A stretch of DNA of 64,000 nt from Paracoccus alcaliphilus. GTDB taxonomy: Bacteria > Pseudomonadota > Alphaproteobacteria > Rhodobacterales > Rhodobacteraceae. Below are positions 1 through 8,563 of this stretch, one piece after another. Both the position numbers and the translations under genes were made by a program. A model generated the notes under the pieces. It ran no database searches and was not told the DNA's origin. It was given only the letters and a program-made list of their open reading frames with translations. The stretch's first letter is position 1; every line of letters begins with the position of its first letter. Where the stretch lies: assembly GCF_028553725.1 (NCBI RefSeq), contig NZ_CP067124.1, positions 1,746,001 to 1,810,000 on the forward strand, given 5' to 3'.

Positions 1-81
1 TTCGGCGAATATCGCATCAAGGCGCTGCGGCTGACCATCGGCAACCGGACCTATGATCTCTATCCGGATGCAATCGCCTGA
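1..81 (+). CDS. C-terminal end of a DUF6152-like protein (5' end outside window)
   Basis: The first 26 codons of the window read as the tail of a protein and end in TGA at 79-81. The tail (FGEYRIKALRLTIGN then YDLYPDAIA) matches the C-terminus of the next gene (HFGENRIKAVQLTIG then YALYPELLESA), so the two are tandem paralogues. The family resembles DUF6152, small and usually periplasmic proteins of unknown function. The start and any signal peptide lie outside the window. Confidence 0.7.
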   Translation, partial: FGEYRIKALRLTIGNRTYDLYPDAIA

Positions 82-271
82 AAATCCCGCCTGCGGCGCG
101 CAAGGGTGCAGAACGGTCCCCCTGCGCGCCGCCCAACTGATTCGCGACATATCGAAGCAGGTAAATCCATAAAATCCAGTTATCTTTCGGTTAGGTGGAA
201 TGTTACCGCCATCATCACGACGGGTCACGGTATGGTTGATTTCTGCTCATCGATAACTGAAGGAGGCTGCC

Positions 272-655
272 ATGCAGTATTTCCCCCTTTCAGGTCGGAT
301 TGCCTTGCGTTCCCGCACCCACGCCCGTGACGATATTCTGGCACATGAAAGCTGGTCGGCTTTCGAAGCGGAAACCACCATACTTGAGGCAACCGTCATT
401 GATAACAACATCACCGGTTCGGACCGCACGTTGCAGGTCCGTGCCGCAGACGGATACAACTGGACCATCGAACTGGCCGACAGGGCCCGTAACGAAGAGG
501 TGGGACTGGACAATGGCTCGGCCGCGACCGGCGATACGGTCGTCGTGGTCGGGATGCGCGCACAGCATTTCGGTGAAAACCGGATCAAGGCTGTGCAACT
601 GACCATTGGTGATAAGGACTATGCGCTTTACCCCGAATTGCTGGAAAGCGCCTGA
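272..655 (+). CDS. DUF6152-like protein of unknown function
   Basis: 127 residues. AGGAGG at 261-266 sits 5 nt before ATG 272 and fixes the start. From about residue 24 the pattern is that of DUF6152: ESWSAFEAET, then a beta-rich stretch with VRAADGYNWTIEL, a GD-VVVVGMRA turn, and the closing KAVQLTIGD-YALYPE. The preceding gene is a paralogue. Family members normally carry an N-terminal signal peptide; here the N-terminus (MQYFPLSGRIALRSRTHARDD) is charged and not hydrophobic, so export is not predicted. Either this copy is cytoplasmic or its leader has been altered. Function unknown. Confidence 0.75.
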   Translation: MQYFPLSGRIALRSRTHARDDILAHESWSAFEAETTILEATVIDNNITGSDRTLQVRAADGYNWTIELADRARNEEVGLDNGSAATGDTVVVVGMRAQHFGENRIKAVQLTIGDKDYALYPELLESA

Positions 656-663
656 CAACCGAC

Positions 664-692
664 GGCGGCGGGACGCTTTCGCTTCCGCCGCC
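664..692 (+). terminator. Hairpin terminator after the DUF6152-like gene
   Basis: GGCGGCGG (664-671) pairs with CCGCCGCC (685-692), followed by TCTTT. It starts 8 nt after the stop codon of the upstream gene and separates it from pgsA. Confidence 0.55.
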
Positions 693-729
693 TCTTTCCA
701 AGCCGCGCGGCAATGGCTAGCTTGCGGCT

Positions 730-1365
730 ATGCGCTGGACCATTCCCAATATCCTGACCCTGATGCGGTTGATAGCGGCCCCCGCGGTGCCGCTGATGTT
801 TCTTTATTTTCAGCGTCCCTGGGCGGATTTCGCGGCCCTGACCCTGTTCCTGCTGGCGGCCATCACCGACTGGTTCGATGGCTATCTGGCGCGGGCCTGG
901 CAGCAGGAAAGCCGCTTTGGCGCCGCCATGGATCCGATCGCCGACAAGGCGATGGTGGTGATCGCGATCGTGGTCATCACCGGCTATTCCGGGATGAACC
1001 CGTGGCTGATCCTGCCCGCGACGGTGATTCTGTTCCGCGAGGTGTTCGTGTCCGGCCTGCGGGAGTTTCTGGGCGGCAATGCCCGCCTGCTGAAGGTGAC
1101 CAATCTGGCCAAGTGGAAGACCACCACCCAGATGGTCGCGATTGCCGTGCTGTTTCTGGGCACCGGGCTGGCCTTCGTCGAACGCGGCCGCGCCCCGGTG
1201 GTCGGAGAGCCGCATCTGCCGTGGTTCTCGGCCAGCTGGGCCGATCTGGCGACGCAGATGGGACTGGCGATGGTCTGGATCGCGGCGGGGCTGACGGCAT
1301 GGACCGGCTGGGATTATTTCGTGAAGGCGCGCCCCTATCTGCGCGATGATGGCCATGACCATTGA
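730..1365 (+). CDS. pgsA: CDP-diacylglycerol--glycerol-3-phosphate 3-phosphatidyltransferase
   Basis: 211-residue integral membrane enzyme making phosphatidylglycerol phosphate from CDP-diacylglycerol and glycerol-3-phosphate. The CDP-alcohol phosphotransferase signature is complete: D47-x2-D50-G51-x2-A54-R55-x8-G64-x3-D68-x3-D72. The N-terminus (MRWTIPNILTLMRL) is typical of PgsA, and several hydrophobic segments follow. The 3' end overlaps the start of moaD by up to 20 nt, so pgsA, moaD and moaE form one transcription unit, an order common in Rhodobacteraceae. Confidence 0.93.
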   Translation: MRWTIPNILTLMRLIAAPAVPLMFLYFQRPWADFAALTLFLLAAITDWFDGYLARAWQQESRFGAAMDPIADKAMVVIAIVVITGYSGMNPWLILPATVILFREVFVSGLREFLGGNARLLKVTNLAKWKTTTQMVAIAVLFLGTGLAFVERGRAPVVGEPHLPWFSASWADLATQMGLAMVWIAAGLTAWTGWDYFVKARPYLRDDGHDH

Positions 1366-1606
1366 TATTCTCTATTTCGCATGGTTGCGCGACCGTATCG
1401 GCCAGCCGCGCGAGACGTTGACGACCTCGGCTGCGACGGTGCGCGACCTGATTGCGGAACTGGTCGCGCGGGACGAGGGCCATGCCGCCGCCTTTGCCGA
1501 TCTGGCGGTGGTTCGCTGCGCCGTCGATCAGCAGCTGGCCGATCTGGATGCACCGCTGGCGGATGCGCGAGAGGTGGCCTTTTTCCCGCCGATGACGGGG
1601 GGTTAG
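1346..1606 (+). CDS. moaD: Molybdopterin synthase small (sulfur-carrier) subunit
   Basis: 86 residues with a ubiquitin-like fold and the required C-terminal Gly-Gly (FFPPMTGG), which is adenylated and thiocarboxylated to give sulfur to precursor Z. Three in-frame ATGs (1346, 1349, 1355) lie inside the end of pgsA, and translational coupling is likely; the exact start is not decided by the sequence. moaE begins 3 nt after the stop. The activating MoeB-type enzyme of this window (59.7 kb) is far away. Confidence 0.92.
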   Translation: MMAMTIDILYFAWLRDRIGQPRETLTTSAATVRDLIAELVARDEGHAAAFADLAVVRCAVDQQLADLDAPLADAREVAFFPPMTGG

Positions 1607-1609
1607 GTC

Positions 1610-2044
1610 ATGGCTGCGCGTGTGCAGGAGGGCCCTTTCGATCCGGCGCAGGAATTGGCGGGATTCGGCGCGGGCGCGGGTGCCATCGTCACTTTCACCG
1701 GCCTTGTGCGCGACGATACCGGCCAGATGCAGGGGCTGGAGATCGAGCATTATCCCGGCATGACCCAGCGTCTGCTGAACGATTACGGCGACAGGGCGGC
1801 GGCGCGTTTCGGCCTGACCGACTGGCTGATCCTGCACCGCTATGGCCGCCTTGCGGTGGGCCAGCCGATCATGATGGTCGCCACCGCCGCGCGGCATCGG
1901 CGGGCGGCCTTTGACGCGGCGGATTTCCTGATGGACTGGCTGAAATCCCGCGCACCCTTCTGGAAACGCGAGATCGGGCCGGACGGCAACGGCCATTGGG
2001 TCGCGGCCAAGGAAAGCGACGAAACATCGCTTGATCGCTGGTGA
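1610..2044 (+). CDS. moaE: Molybdopterin synthase catalytic subunit
   Basis: 144 residues. Forms the heterotetramer with MoaD and transfers two sulfurs onto precursor Z to make molybdopterin. The family core ITFTGLVR is seen as IVTFTGLVRDD (26-36), and the catalytic lysines are K112 and K119 in WLKSRAPFWKRE. It follows moaD with a 3-nt gap, giving a two-gene synthase operon behind pgsA. Confidence 0.93.
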   Translation: MAARVQEGPFDPAQELAGFGAGAGAIVTFTGLVRDDTGQMQGLEIEHYPGMTQRLLNDYGDRAAARFGLTDWLILHRYGRLAVGQPIMMVATAARHRRAAFDAADFLMDWLKSRAPFWKREIGPDGNGHWVAAKESDETSLDRW

Positions 2045-2087
2045 TCGTGCCGGCAGCGCCGCAGCCCCGCGCGGTCGGAGGCCCCCG

Positions 2088-2594
2088 ATGATCCGCCCCG
2101 ATCTGCGCGATTGGCTTGGCCGCCATTCGGAACCTCTGGTCGCGGGGGCGATCCTGCTGGCGGGGATCTGGGTGCTGCTGCGCGGCGGCTGGTTCTTTGG
2201 CGTGCTGGGCGGGCTGGCGGCGCTGGTCGGGGCCTCGTTGCTGATCGGCGCGTTGCGGCGCATGGCCTTTCGCCGCGACATCGCCTCGCCCGGCGTGGTC
2301 GAGGTGGATGAGGGCGCCATCCGCTATTACGGCGCGCAGATGCTGGGCGGAGAGATCGGGCTGAACGATCTGGTCGAGATCCGTCTGCTGTCGCTGAACG
2401 GCCACGCCCACTGGCGGCTGCGCAACCAGCAGGGCGAGGCGCTGCTGATTCCCACCGATGCCGCCGGGGCCGAGGGGCTGGCCCATGCCTTTACCGCGCT
2501 GCCCGATTTGGACATGGGGACGGTCACGGCGGGCTTGCAGATGTTGTCAAGCGGCAGGGCGACGATGCGCACCGTTTGGATGAGGCGAATCTAA
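2088..2594 (+). CDS. Conserved membrane protein of unknown function
   Basis: 168 residues. ATG 2088 has CGGAGG (2075-2080) upstream; a longer reading frame begins at 2031 inside moaE but lacks such a site. Two hydrophobic segments (about residues 16-33 and 36-55) precede a soluble part of about 110 residues with a PH-like alternation of strands (GVVEVDEGAIRYYG, MLGGEIGLNDLVEIRLLS). The architecture suggests an inner-membrane anchored cytoplasmic domain. I do not recognise a named family. It lies 43 nt after moaE and could be co-transcribed. Confidence 0.75.
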   Translation: MIRPDLRDWLGRHSEPLVAGAILLAGIWVLLRGGWFFGVLGGLAALVGASLLIGALRRMAFRRDIASPGVVEVDEGAIRYYGAQMLGGEIGLNDLVEIRLLSLNGHAHWRLRNQQGEALLIPTDAAGAEGLAHAFTALPDLDMGTVTAGLQMLSSGRATMRTVWMRRI

Positions 2595-2665
2595 GGCGGC
2601 TTGACTTGGCCCGGTCCGCTTGCCACCTGTGACCGACGCGCTTCCGCCAGAAAGGCCACAACAAT

Positions 2666-4036
2666 ATGTCAGTTCCTCAGCAGGGCGGTGGCCCGATCGA
2701 AAGCCGGGACCAGCTTGCCGATTATATCGCCTCGGGCGAAAAGCCGCGCGAGGCGTGGCGCATCGGCACCGAACACGAGAAATTCGGCTATGCCCATGCC
2801 GATCACCTGCCGCTGCCCTATGACGGTCCCTGTTCGATCAGGGCGATGCTGACCGGCTTGCAGGAACGCTTTGGCTGGCAGCCGGTGCTGGAGCAGGGCA
2901 ATATCATTGGGCTGGAGCGCGACGGCGCGAATATCAGCCTTGAACCCGGCGGCCAGCTGGAGCTGTCGGGCGCCCCGCTGGAGACGATCCACCAGACCTG
3001 CGACGAGGTGAACCAGCATCTGGCCGAGGTCAAAGAGGTCGCCGACCGCATCGGCGCCGGTTTCATCGGCCTTGGCGCCGCGCCGATCTGGTCGCTGGAT
3101 CAGATGCCGATGATGCCCAAGGGCCGCTATCGGCTGATGACCGATTACATGGGCCGCGTCGGCACGATGGGCACCGACATGATGTATCGCACCTGCACCG
3201 TGCAGGTGAATCTGGATTTCGCCTCCGAGTCCGACATGGTGCAGAAGCTGCGCGTGGCGCTGGCGCTGCAACCCGTTGCCACGGCGCTGTTCGCCAATTC
3301 GCCCTTTCTGGACAACAAGCCCAATGGCATGAAAAGCTGGCGCAGCCATATCTGGCAGAACCTTGACGACGCGCGCACCGGGATGCTGCCCTTCGTGTTC
3401 CAGGACGGGTTCGGCTATGACGCATGGGTGGACTATGTGCTTGATGTGCCGATGTATTTTGTCTATCGAGACGGCAAGTACATCGACGCTCTGGGCCAGT
3501 CCTTCCGCGACTTCCTGCGCGGCGAACTGCCCGCGCTGCCCGGTGAGATCCCGACGCTGTCCGACTGGGCCGATCACCTGACCACGGTGTTCCCCGAAGC
3601 CCGGGTCAAGAAATTCATCGAGATGCGCGGCGCCGATGGTGGCCCCTGGCGGCGTCTTTGCGCGCTGCCTGCGCTGTGGGTCGGGCTGACCTATGACCAG
3701 ACCGCGCTGGACGCCGCATGGGATCTGGTCAAGGGCTGGGACGATGAAACCCGCGAGGGGCTGCGTCGCGCCGCCGCGCGCGATGCGCTGGCCGGAGAGG
3801 CGGGCGGCATCCGCATCCACGATCTGGCGCGCGAAGTTCTGGCCATCGCCGATCAGGGGCTGAAGAACCGCGCGCAGCCCGGCGCCGGTGGTCTGGTCCC
3901 CGACGAGACGCATTTCCTCAACGCCTTGAAGGAAAGCGTCGATTCGGGCAAGGTTCCCGCAGATGAGTTGCTGGAAAGGTATCACGGCGACTTGCAGGGC
4001 GACCTGTCGCGCGTCTATGCCGAATATTCCTATTGA
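2666..4036 (+). CDS. gshA: Glutamate--cysteine ligase, plant/alphaproteobacterial type
   Basis: 456 residues. Catalyses ATP-dependent formation of gamma-glutamylcysteine, the first step of glutathione synthesis. The sequence is of the plant-like class (GCS2 family): GTEHEKFGY near residue 36, LEPGGQLELSGAP around 93-106, and MYRTCTVQVNLDFASE around 172-187. Length and start agree with this class. It stands alone, with 71 nt to the upstream gene. Glutathione also serves the glyoxalase encoded at 52.5 kb. Confidence 0.93.
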   Translation: MSVPQQGGGPIESRDQLADYIASGEKPREAWRIGTEHEKFGYAHADHLPLPYDGPCSIRAMLTGLQERFGWQPVLEQGNIIGLERDGANISLEPGGQLELSGAPLETIHQTCDEVNQHLAEVKEVADRIGAGFIGLGAAPIWSLDQMPMMPKGRYRLMTDYMGRVGTMGTDMMYRTCTVQVNLDFASESDMVQKLRVALALQPVATALFANSPFLDNKPNGMKSWRSHIWQNLDDARTGMLPFVFQDGFGYDAWVDYVLDVPMYFVYRDGKYIDALGQSFRDFLRGELPALPGEIPTLSDWADHLTTVFPEARVKKFIEMRGADGGPWRRLCALPALWVGLTYDQTALDAAWDLVKGWDDETREGLRRAAARDALAGEAGGIRIHDLAREVLAIADQGLKNRAQPGAGGLVPDETHFLNALKESVDSGKVPADELLERYHGDLQGDLSRVYAEYSY

Positions 4037-4100
4037 TCACGCCTCTGTCGCAAGCCTGTGCCAGCTTTCAAGGGGCATTCCATAAAGACAGGAGATTGCA

Positions 4101-4358
4101 ATGCGTGACTTTTTCATCCTCTGGATGGAGCGGATCATCAATGTGGTGGTCGTCATCGGCGCGGTGGTGGTGCTGATTGCCGCCGTCGCCACCATGTTCA
4201 ACGCCCAGGGCGGGTTTCTGGCCGGGATCGGGATACTGGTGGGCGGTGCGCTCTATCTGATCCTGATGGCCGGGATGATCTATCTGGGCCTTGGCATTTA
4301 TGCCAATACCAGACGCACCGCCGACGCGGTCGAGGAACTGGCCCGGCGCCAGCCCTGA
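4101..4358 (+). CDS. Small two-helix membrane protein, unknown function
   Basis: 85 residues, with a Shine-Dalgarno sequence AGGAG upstream of ATG 4101. Two long hydrophobic segments (about 13-34 and 40-66) are followed by a charged tail (TRRTADAVEELARRQP). The next gene has the same plan, including a closing R-x2-(A/S)-x4-L-A-(R/K) stretch, so the two may be old paralogues. No named family recognised. Confidence 0.65.
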   Translation: MRDFFILWMERIINVVVVIGAVVVLIAAVATMFNAQGGFLAGIGILVGGALYLILMAGMIYLGLGIYANTRRTADAVEELARRQP

Positions 4359-4466
4359 CGCCCGCGCACGAGATTATGACCGCGGGCGCGGCGGGGCAGG
4401 GTTGAAAAACCGTCCCGCCGATGGCACCCGATCCCAAGGAAACAACACCGACTGATCGGGGCAGAT

Positions 4467-4859
4467 ATGCGGGCGGATGCTATGGTCTGGGTTCAGCGCG
4501 TGACCGGCGCGGTTTTCGCGATTGGCGTGGTGGCGCTGATCGCGGCGGTTGTGACGATGGCGATGCGGGCTGACAGCGTGCCGCCTTTGCCGATCTATGC
4601 CGGGATTCTGGGGCTGGTGGCGCTGATCCTGCTGGCCGGGGCCTGCATGGCGCTGATCTCGATCGCGATCAGCGCGCGGCGCGGGTCCGAGGCCCTGTGG
4701 CGTCTGGCCAAACAGGGCGGCACCACAACCGCCGCCATCGGCCCGGCGCGCCCGTTCAGCGCGCAACCGCTGCGCGAGGCGGCTCAGCCCGAGCCCGCGG
4801 AACCGGCCAGCACGCGGCCGCCGCGCCCCTCTGGCCGCAGGCTGGTTGCCGAACGCTAG
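4467..4859 (+). CDS. Two-helix membrane protein with Pro/Ala-rich tail, unknown function
   Basis: 130 residues. Hydrophobic segments at about 13-33 and 43-69 are followed by RRGSEALWRLAKQGG and a disordered Pro/Ala/Arg-rich tail of some 45 residues. It resembles the preceding 85-residue protein in its membrane half. ATG 4467 has only weak upstream purines, so the start is less certain. It lies directly upstream of miaB. Confidence 0.6.
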   Translation: MRADAMVWVQRVTGAVFAIGVVALIAAVVTMAMRADSVPPLPIYAGILGLVALILLAGACMALISIAISARRGSEALWRLAKQGGTTTAAIGPARPFSAQPLREAAQPEPAEPASTRPPRPSGRRLVAER

Positions 4860-4946
4860 GGCCGGTCTGTCGCCGAAATCGCGGCTTCGGCTTTCCAAAG
4901 GCCGCGCTTTGCTGTATCAGCACGCGGATTCCAAGGACAGCACGGT

Positions 4947-6305
4947 ATGAGCGACCAAGCCAAGACCCCGGCCCCCACTCCGGCAACCAAGAAGCTTTTC
5001 ATCAAGACTTATGGCTGCCAGATGAACGTCTATGACAGTCAGCGCATGGCCGAGGCCATGGGCGCCGAGGGCTATGTCCTGACCGAGGACCAATCGGACG
5101 CCGATATGGTGCTGCTGAACACCTGCCATATCCGTGAAAAGGCGGCTGAAAAGCTGTATTCCGATCTTGGCCGCCTGAAGCCGCTGAAGGCCGAAAAGCC
5201 CGATCTGAAGATCGGCGTGGCAGGCTGCGTGGCGCAGGCCGAGGGCGAAGAGATCATCCGCCGGATGCCGCTGGTCGATCTGGTTGTCGGGCCGCAGACC
5301 TATCACCGGCTGCCGGCGATGGTCCGGGGCGAGGCGCCCGCGATCATCACCGACTTCCCCGAAGAGGACAAGTTCGACCATCTGCCGCAGCGCCGCGCCA
5401 CCCGCCGCGCACCCGCCGCCTTTCTGACCGTGCAGGAGGGCTGCGACAAGTTCTGCGCCTTCTGCGTCGTCCCCTATACCCGCGGGGCCGAGGTCAGCCG
5501 CCCGGTGGACCGCATCCTGCGCGAGGCCCGCGATCTGGTGGAACGCGGCGTGCGCGAGATCACCCTGCTGGGCCAGAACGTGAATGGCTGGCATGGCGAG
5601 GGCCCCTCGACGCAAGGGCAGGGCGGCGAATGGGGCTTTGGCCGCCTGATCCGCGCGCTTGGCGAGATCGAGGGGCTGGACCGCATCCGCTATACCACCA
5701 GCCACCCCAACGACATGGCCGACGACCTGATCACGGCGCATCGCGACGTGCCGCAGCTGATGCCCTATCTGCATCTGCCGGTGCAGTCGGGCAGCGACCG
5801 GATCCTGAAGGCGATGAACCGCAAGCATACGGCGGACCAGTATCTGCGCCTGATCGACCGCATCCGCGAGGCGCGTCCCGATATCATGCTGACCAGCGAT
5901 TTCATCGTCGGCTTTCCGGGCGAGAGCGATCAGGACCACGCCGATACCCTGCGCCTGATCGAGCAGGTGAATTTCGGAACCGCCTTCAGCTTCAAATACT
6001 CGCCACGTCCCGGCACCCCGGCCTATGAAAAGCCGGAAGTGGACAGCGCGGTGGCCGATGCGCGTTTGCAGGAATTGCAGGCGCTGCTGAGCCGCCAGCA
6101 GAAGGCCGCCCAGATCGGCATGGTCGGGCGCAGTCTTGGCGTGCTGTTTGAAAAGCCGGGGCGCGAGGCCGGGCAGATGGTCGGCAAATCGGACTATCTG
6201 CATTCGGTTTTTGTTGAGGCGCCCGACGCGCAGATCGGTGATCTGGTGCAGGTGCGGATCGTGGAAAGCGCGCCCAACTCCCTGCGCGGAGAACTGATCG
6301 GCTGA
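4947..6305 (+). CDS. miaB: tRNA-2-methylthio-N6-dimethylallyladenosine synthase
   Basis: 452 residues. Radical-SAM methylthiotransferase that converts i6A37 to ms2i6A37 in tRNAs reading UNN codons. The N-terminal UPF0004 domain has the three cluster cysteines C24, C60 and C94; the radical-SAM cluster is C166-x3-C170-x2-C173 (GCDKFCAFC) followed by VVPYTRG; a TRAM domain occupies the last 60 residues. Length is standard. Transcription converges on ccoNOQP, with a hairpin-rich spacer between. Confidence 0.95.
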   Translation: MSDQAKTPAPTPATKKLFIKTYGCQMNVYDSQRMAEAMGAEGYVLTEDQSDADMVLLNTCHIREKAAEKLYSDLGRLKPLKAEKPDLKIGVAGCVAQAEGEEIIRRMPLVDLVVGPQTYHRLPAMVRGEAPAIITDFPEEDKFDHLPQRRATRRAPAAFLTVQEGCDKFCAFCVVPYTRGAEVSRPVDRILREARDLVERGVREITLLGQNVNGWHGEGPSTQGQGGEWGFGRLIRALGEIEGLDRIRYTTSHPNDMADDLITAHRDVPQLMPYLHLPVQSGSDRILKAMNRKHTADQYLRLIDRIREARPDIMLTSDFIVGFPGESDQDHADTLRLIEQVNFGTAFSFKYSPRPGTPAYEKPEVDSAVADARLQELQALLSRQQKAAQIGMVGRSLGVLFEKPGREAGQMVGKSDYLHSVFVEAPDAQIGDLVQVRIVESAPNSLRGELIG

Positions 6306-6327
6306 ATGGTGCCGTCCGGGGGGACAA

Positions 6328-6366
6328 CCGGTCTCTGCGGAACGCGCGAACAGAAACAGAGACCGG
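6328..6366 (+). terminator. Hairpin A downstream of miaB, loop GGAACGCGCGAACAG
   Basis: Perfect 10-bp stem CCGGTCTCTG (6328-6337) / CAGAGACCGG (6357-6366), 22 nt after the miaB stop, with a 19-nt loop. The loop contains the 15-mer GGAACGCGCGAACAG (6339-6353), which recurs in the loop of the hairpin at 6473-6514. There is no clear T-tract. It probably terminates or protects the miaB mRNA 3' end. Confidence 0.6.
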
Positions 6367-6472
6367 CCCCCTTCGCACCGCCATCGGGCGGGGCGAAACG
6401 CGGTGGATCGTGCCGTCAGCCTGCCCGACTGGACAGATTGCTGTGGACGGCATGATCCGGTAATTCTGGAAA

Positions 6473-6514
6473 CCGGCCCCCCCAAGGAACGCGCGAACAG
6501 GATGGGGGGGCCGG
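6473..6514. terminator. Hairpin B between miaB and ccoP, same loop 15-mer
   Basis: Perfect 11-bp stem CCGGCCCCCCC (6473-6483) / GGGGGGGCCGG (6504-6514), loop 6484-6503 containing GGAACGCGCGAACAG (6486-6500) in the same + strand sense as hairpin A. The stem sequence differs from hairpin A while the loop is identical. Position fits a terminator for either converging unit. Confidence 0.6.
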
Positions 6515-6517
6515 CCC

Positions 6518-6547
6518 TTCCCGCGGACTGTCCAGGACACGCGGGAA
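6518..6547 (-). terminator. Hairpin downstream of ccoP
   Basis: TTCCCGCG (6518-6525) pairs perfectly with CGCGGGAA (6540-6547), 16 nt past the ccoP stop on the minus strand. Likely the first 3'-end structure of the ccoNOQP transcript. Confidence 0.5.
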
Positions 6548-6563
6548 ACCGGGGGGAAGCGGC

Positions 6564-7619
6564 TTACTCGCCGCCACCCAAAGCGTGGACATAGGCGGTC
6601 ACCGCGCGGATATCGGCATCCGACAGGCGCGAGGACCAGGCGGGCATCACGCCGAAGGGTCCCTCTGTCACGATCCGCGTCACCGTTTCGCGGTCGCTGC
6701 CATACAGCCAGACCGCGTCGGTCAGATCGGGCGCGCCCTGATCGCGGTCGCCGGTGCCGTCATCCATGTGACAGGCAGCGCAGAAATCGGCATAGACCTC
6801 TGCGCCCGCCTCGGCGCTGGTGGCGCTGTGCGGCAGATCGGCCAGCGCCAGCACATGATCGACGACCTGGGTGATCTGCTGACGCTCCAGCAAACCATCC
6901 GCCCCGAAGCGCGGCATCTCGGAATAGCGGGTGTCGGGATCCTGCGGGTCGCGGATGCCGTGGCGGATGGTCAGATGGATATCCTCCAGCGAGCCACCCC
7001 ACAGCCAGACGTTGTCCAGAAGGTTCGGATAGCCCGGCGCACCCGCCGCGCCCGAACCGTGACACTGGGCGCACCATGTGCGAAACACCGCGCCGCCCGC
7101 GTTCATGGCATAGTTCGACAGTTCCGCATCATCGGGAATGTCCTGCAATGCGACCTCGGTCATGCGGGCCTGAATGGGGGCGTTGGCCTCGTCAAAGCGC
7201 TGGATCTCGGCCGCGACCTCCTTGCGGAAACTGGTGCCCAGCAGACCCTGCGTCGCGCCGTTGACCAGCGGGATGGCCGGATAGGCGATCAGATAGCCGA
7301 TCGCCCAGACGATGGTGGCATAGAAGGTCCACAGCCACCAGCGCGGCATCGGGTTGTCGTATTCGGTGATCCCGTCCCAGCTGTGCCCGGTCGAGCCGAC
7401 CTCTTGCACCAGACCCTTCTTGCGCCGCGACTGCTGACGCATCCGGGGCGCGACCGGGGCGTCGGGCCGGGTGCGCTCGGGGATCTCGCCCGCGATCTTG
7501 GCGGCATGTTCGGAATCGGCCGACTGACGCTCCAGATCGATCTGGTTGTCGGGATTGGCGGGGTCGGAAACTGGATCCTTTTCCGGGCCGCCCTCGGGCT
7601 TGTCCTTGTCTTCGGCCAT
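6564..7619 (-). CDS. ccoP: cbb3-type cytochrome c oxidase subunit III (dihaem cytochrome c)
   Basis: 351 residues from ATG 7619, which overlaps the ccoQ stop by one base (TGATG) and has GGAGG upstream. It passes electrons to the CcoO/CcoN core. One membrane helix (about 93-116, [19 protein letters not shown]) anchors two periplasmic c-type haem domains with CAQCH (183-187) and CAACH (280-284). The usual family start (GHSWDGI-EYDNP) is reached only at residue 78: about 75 extra N-terminal residues are charged and low-complexity (acidic to 50, basic RRKK at 65-68), so the N-terminal cytoplasmic part is longer than usual. Confidence 0.93.
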   Translation of the reverse strand: MAEDKDKPEGGPEKDPVSDPANPDNQIDLERQSADSEHAAKIAGEIPERTRPDAPVAPRMRQQSRRKKGLVQEVGSTGHSWDGITEYDNPMPRWWLWTFYATIVWAIGYLIAYPAIPLVNGATQGLLGTSFRKEVAAEIQRFDEANAPIQARMTEVALQDIPDDAELSNYAMNAGGAVFRTWCAQCHGSGAAGAPGYPNLLDNVWLWGGSLEDIHLTIRHGIRDPQDPDTRYSEMPRFGADGLLERQQITQVVDHVLALADLPHSATSAEAGAEVYADFCAACHMDDGTGDRDQGAPDLTDAVWLYGSDRETVTRIVTEGPFGVMPAWSSRLSDADIRAVTAYVHALGGGE

Positions 7620-7807
7620 CACTGGGCCTCCTTCTCATCCGCGGCTGCGGGGCGGGTCTCGTGACGGAAGATGCTTTCGGCGGCTTGTTTCTGCGAGGCG
7701 CGCCCGCCGGGGCGAAAGACGAACAGGATCACGCCCACGAAGAACAGCGTCAGCAGCAGCAACGCCCAGCTGTCGGCAAGCTGACGAAGAAAACTATAGG
7801 TTTCCAT
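7619..7807 (-). CDS. ccoQ: cbb3-type cytochrome c oxidase subunit CcoQ
   Basis: 62 residues with one transmembrane helix (about 13-32, [18 protein letters not shown]) and a short charged cytoplasmic tail. CcoQ stabilises or tunes the assembled cbb3 oxidase. It lies between ccoO and ccoP in the standard order, and its stop codon overlaps the ccoP start by one base. Confidence 0.9.
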   Translation of the reverse strand: METYSFLRQLADSWALLLLTLFFVGVILFVFRPGGRASQKQAAESIFRHETRPAAADEKEAQ

Positions 7808-7825
7808 GTTCAGATACCTCGTTTC

Positions 7826-8551
7826 TCAGCGGGTGGGATCGGGCTCGAAGGTCGAGAAATCGACCATCGTGCCAAGCACTTGCAGATAGGCGATCAGCGC
7901 GTCCATCTCGGTCGTCTGCGGCTGGCGGTCGAAGTTGCGCGCCTGCGCACCGGGATAGCGTTCCTGAAGGCCCGCGACATCGCCGAAGGGATCGGTCTGG
8001 GTCCGGAAATCGGCCACCGCGTTCTGGATCATCTCATCGCTATAGGGCACGCCCGTCCTGCGGTCGGCCCGCAGGCGCTGCTGGATGTGCTGCGGCGTGA
8101 TGGTCCGGTTCAGCAGAAAACCGTATTTCGGCATGATCGATTCCGGCACCACCGATTGCGGGTCGCGCAGGTGGTCGATATGCCATTCGTCCGAATATCG
8201 CCCGCCGACACGCGCCAGATCCGGCCCGGTGCGTTTCGACCCCCATTGGAACGGGTGGTCATACATCGACTCGGCGGCAAGGCTGTAATGGCCGTAACGT
8301 TCCACCTCGTCGCGCATCGGGCGGATCATCTGGCTGTGGCAGACATAGCAGCCCTCGCGCACATAGATGTCGCGCCCGACCAGTTCCAGCGGCGTATAGG
8401 GGCGGACCCCCTCGACCTTTTCGATGGTGTTTTCCAGATAGAACAGCGGCGTGATCTGCACGATGCCGCCGATGGTGACGACAAGGAACGAGAAGATCAG
8501 CAGAAGCGTCGCGTTCTTTTCAAGGATCTTGTGCTTTTCAAGAATTTGCAT
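7826..8551 (-). CDS. ccoO: cbb3-type cytochrome c oxidase subunit II (monohaem cytochrome c)
   Basis: 241 residues. N-terminal membrane anchor (about 14-36, [24 protein letters not shown] interrupted by charges at its edges), then a periplasmic cytochrome c domain with haem motif CYVCH (68-72). The axial methionine is probably in the [10 protein letters not shown] segment. Twelve nt separate it from ccoN, and 18 nt from ccoQ. Confidence 0.95.
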   Translation of the reverse strand: MQILEKHKILEKNATLLLIFSFLVVTIGGIVQITPLFYLENTIEKVEGVRPYTPLELVGRDIYVREGCYVCHSQMIRPMRDEVERYGHYSLAAESMYDHPFQWGSKRTGPDLARVGGRYSDEWHIDHLRDPQSVVPESIMPKYGFLLNRTITPQHIQQRLRADRRTGVPYSDEMIQNAVADFRTQTDPFGDVAGLQERYPGAQARNFDRQPQTTEMDALIAYLQVLGTMVDFSTFEPDPTR

Positions 8552-8563
8552 GGCTGGCTTCCC

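Noticed and set aside
1869..2486. Minus-strand frame of 205 codons opposite the membrane-protein gene
   Set aside because: Gln/Pro/Arg-rich translation without domains, opposite a frame with good ribosome site and two membrane helices.
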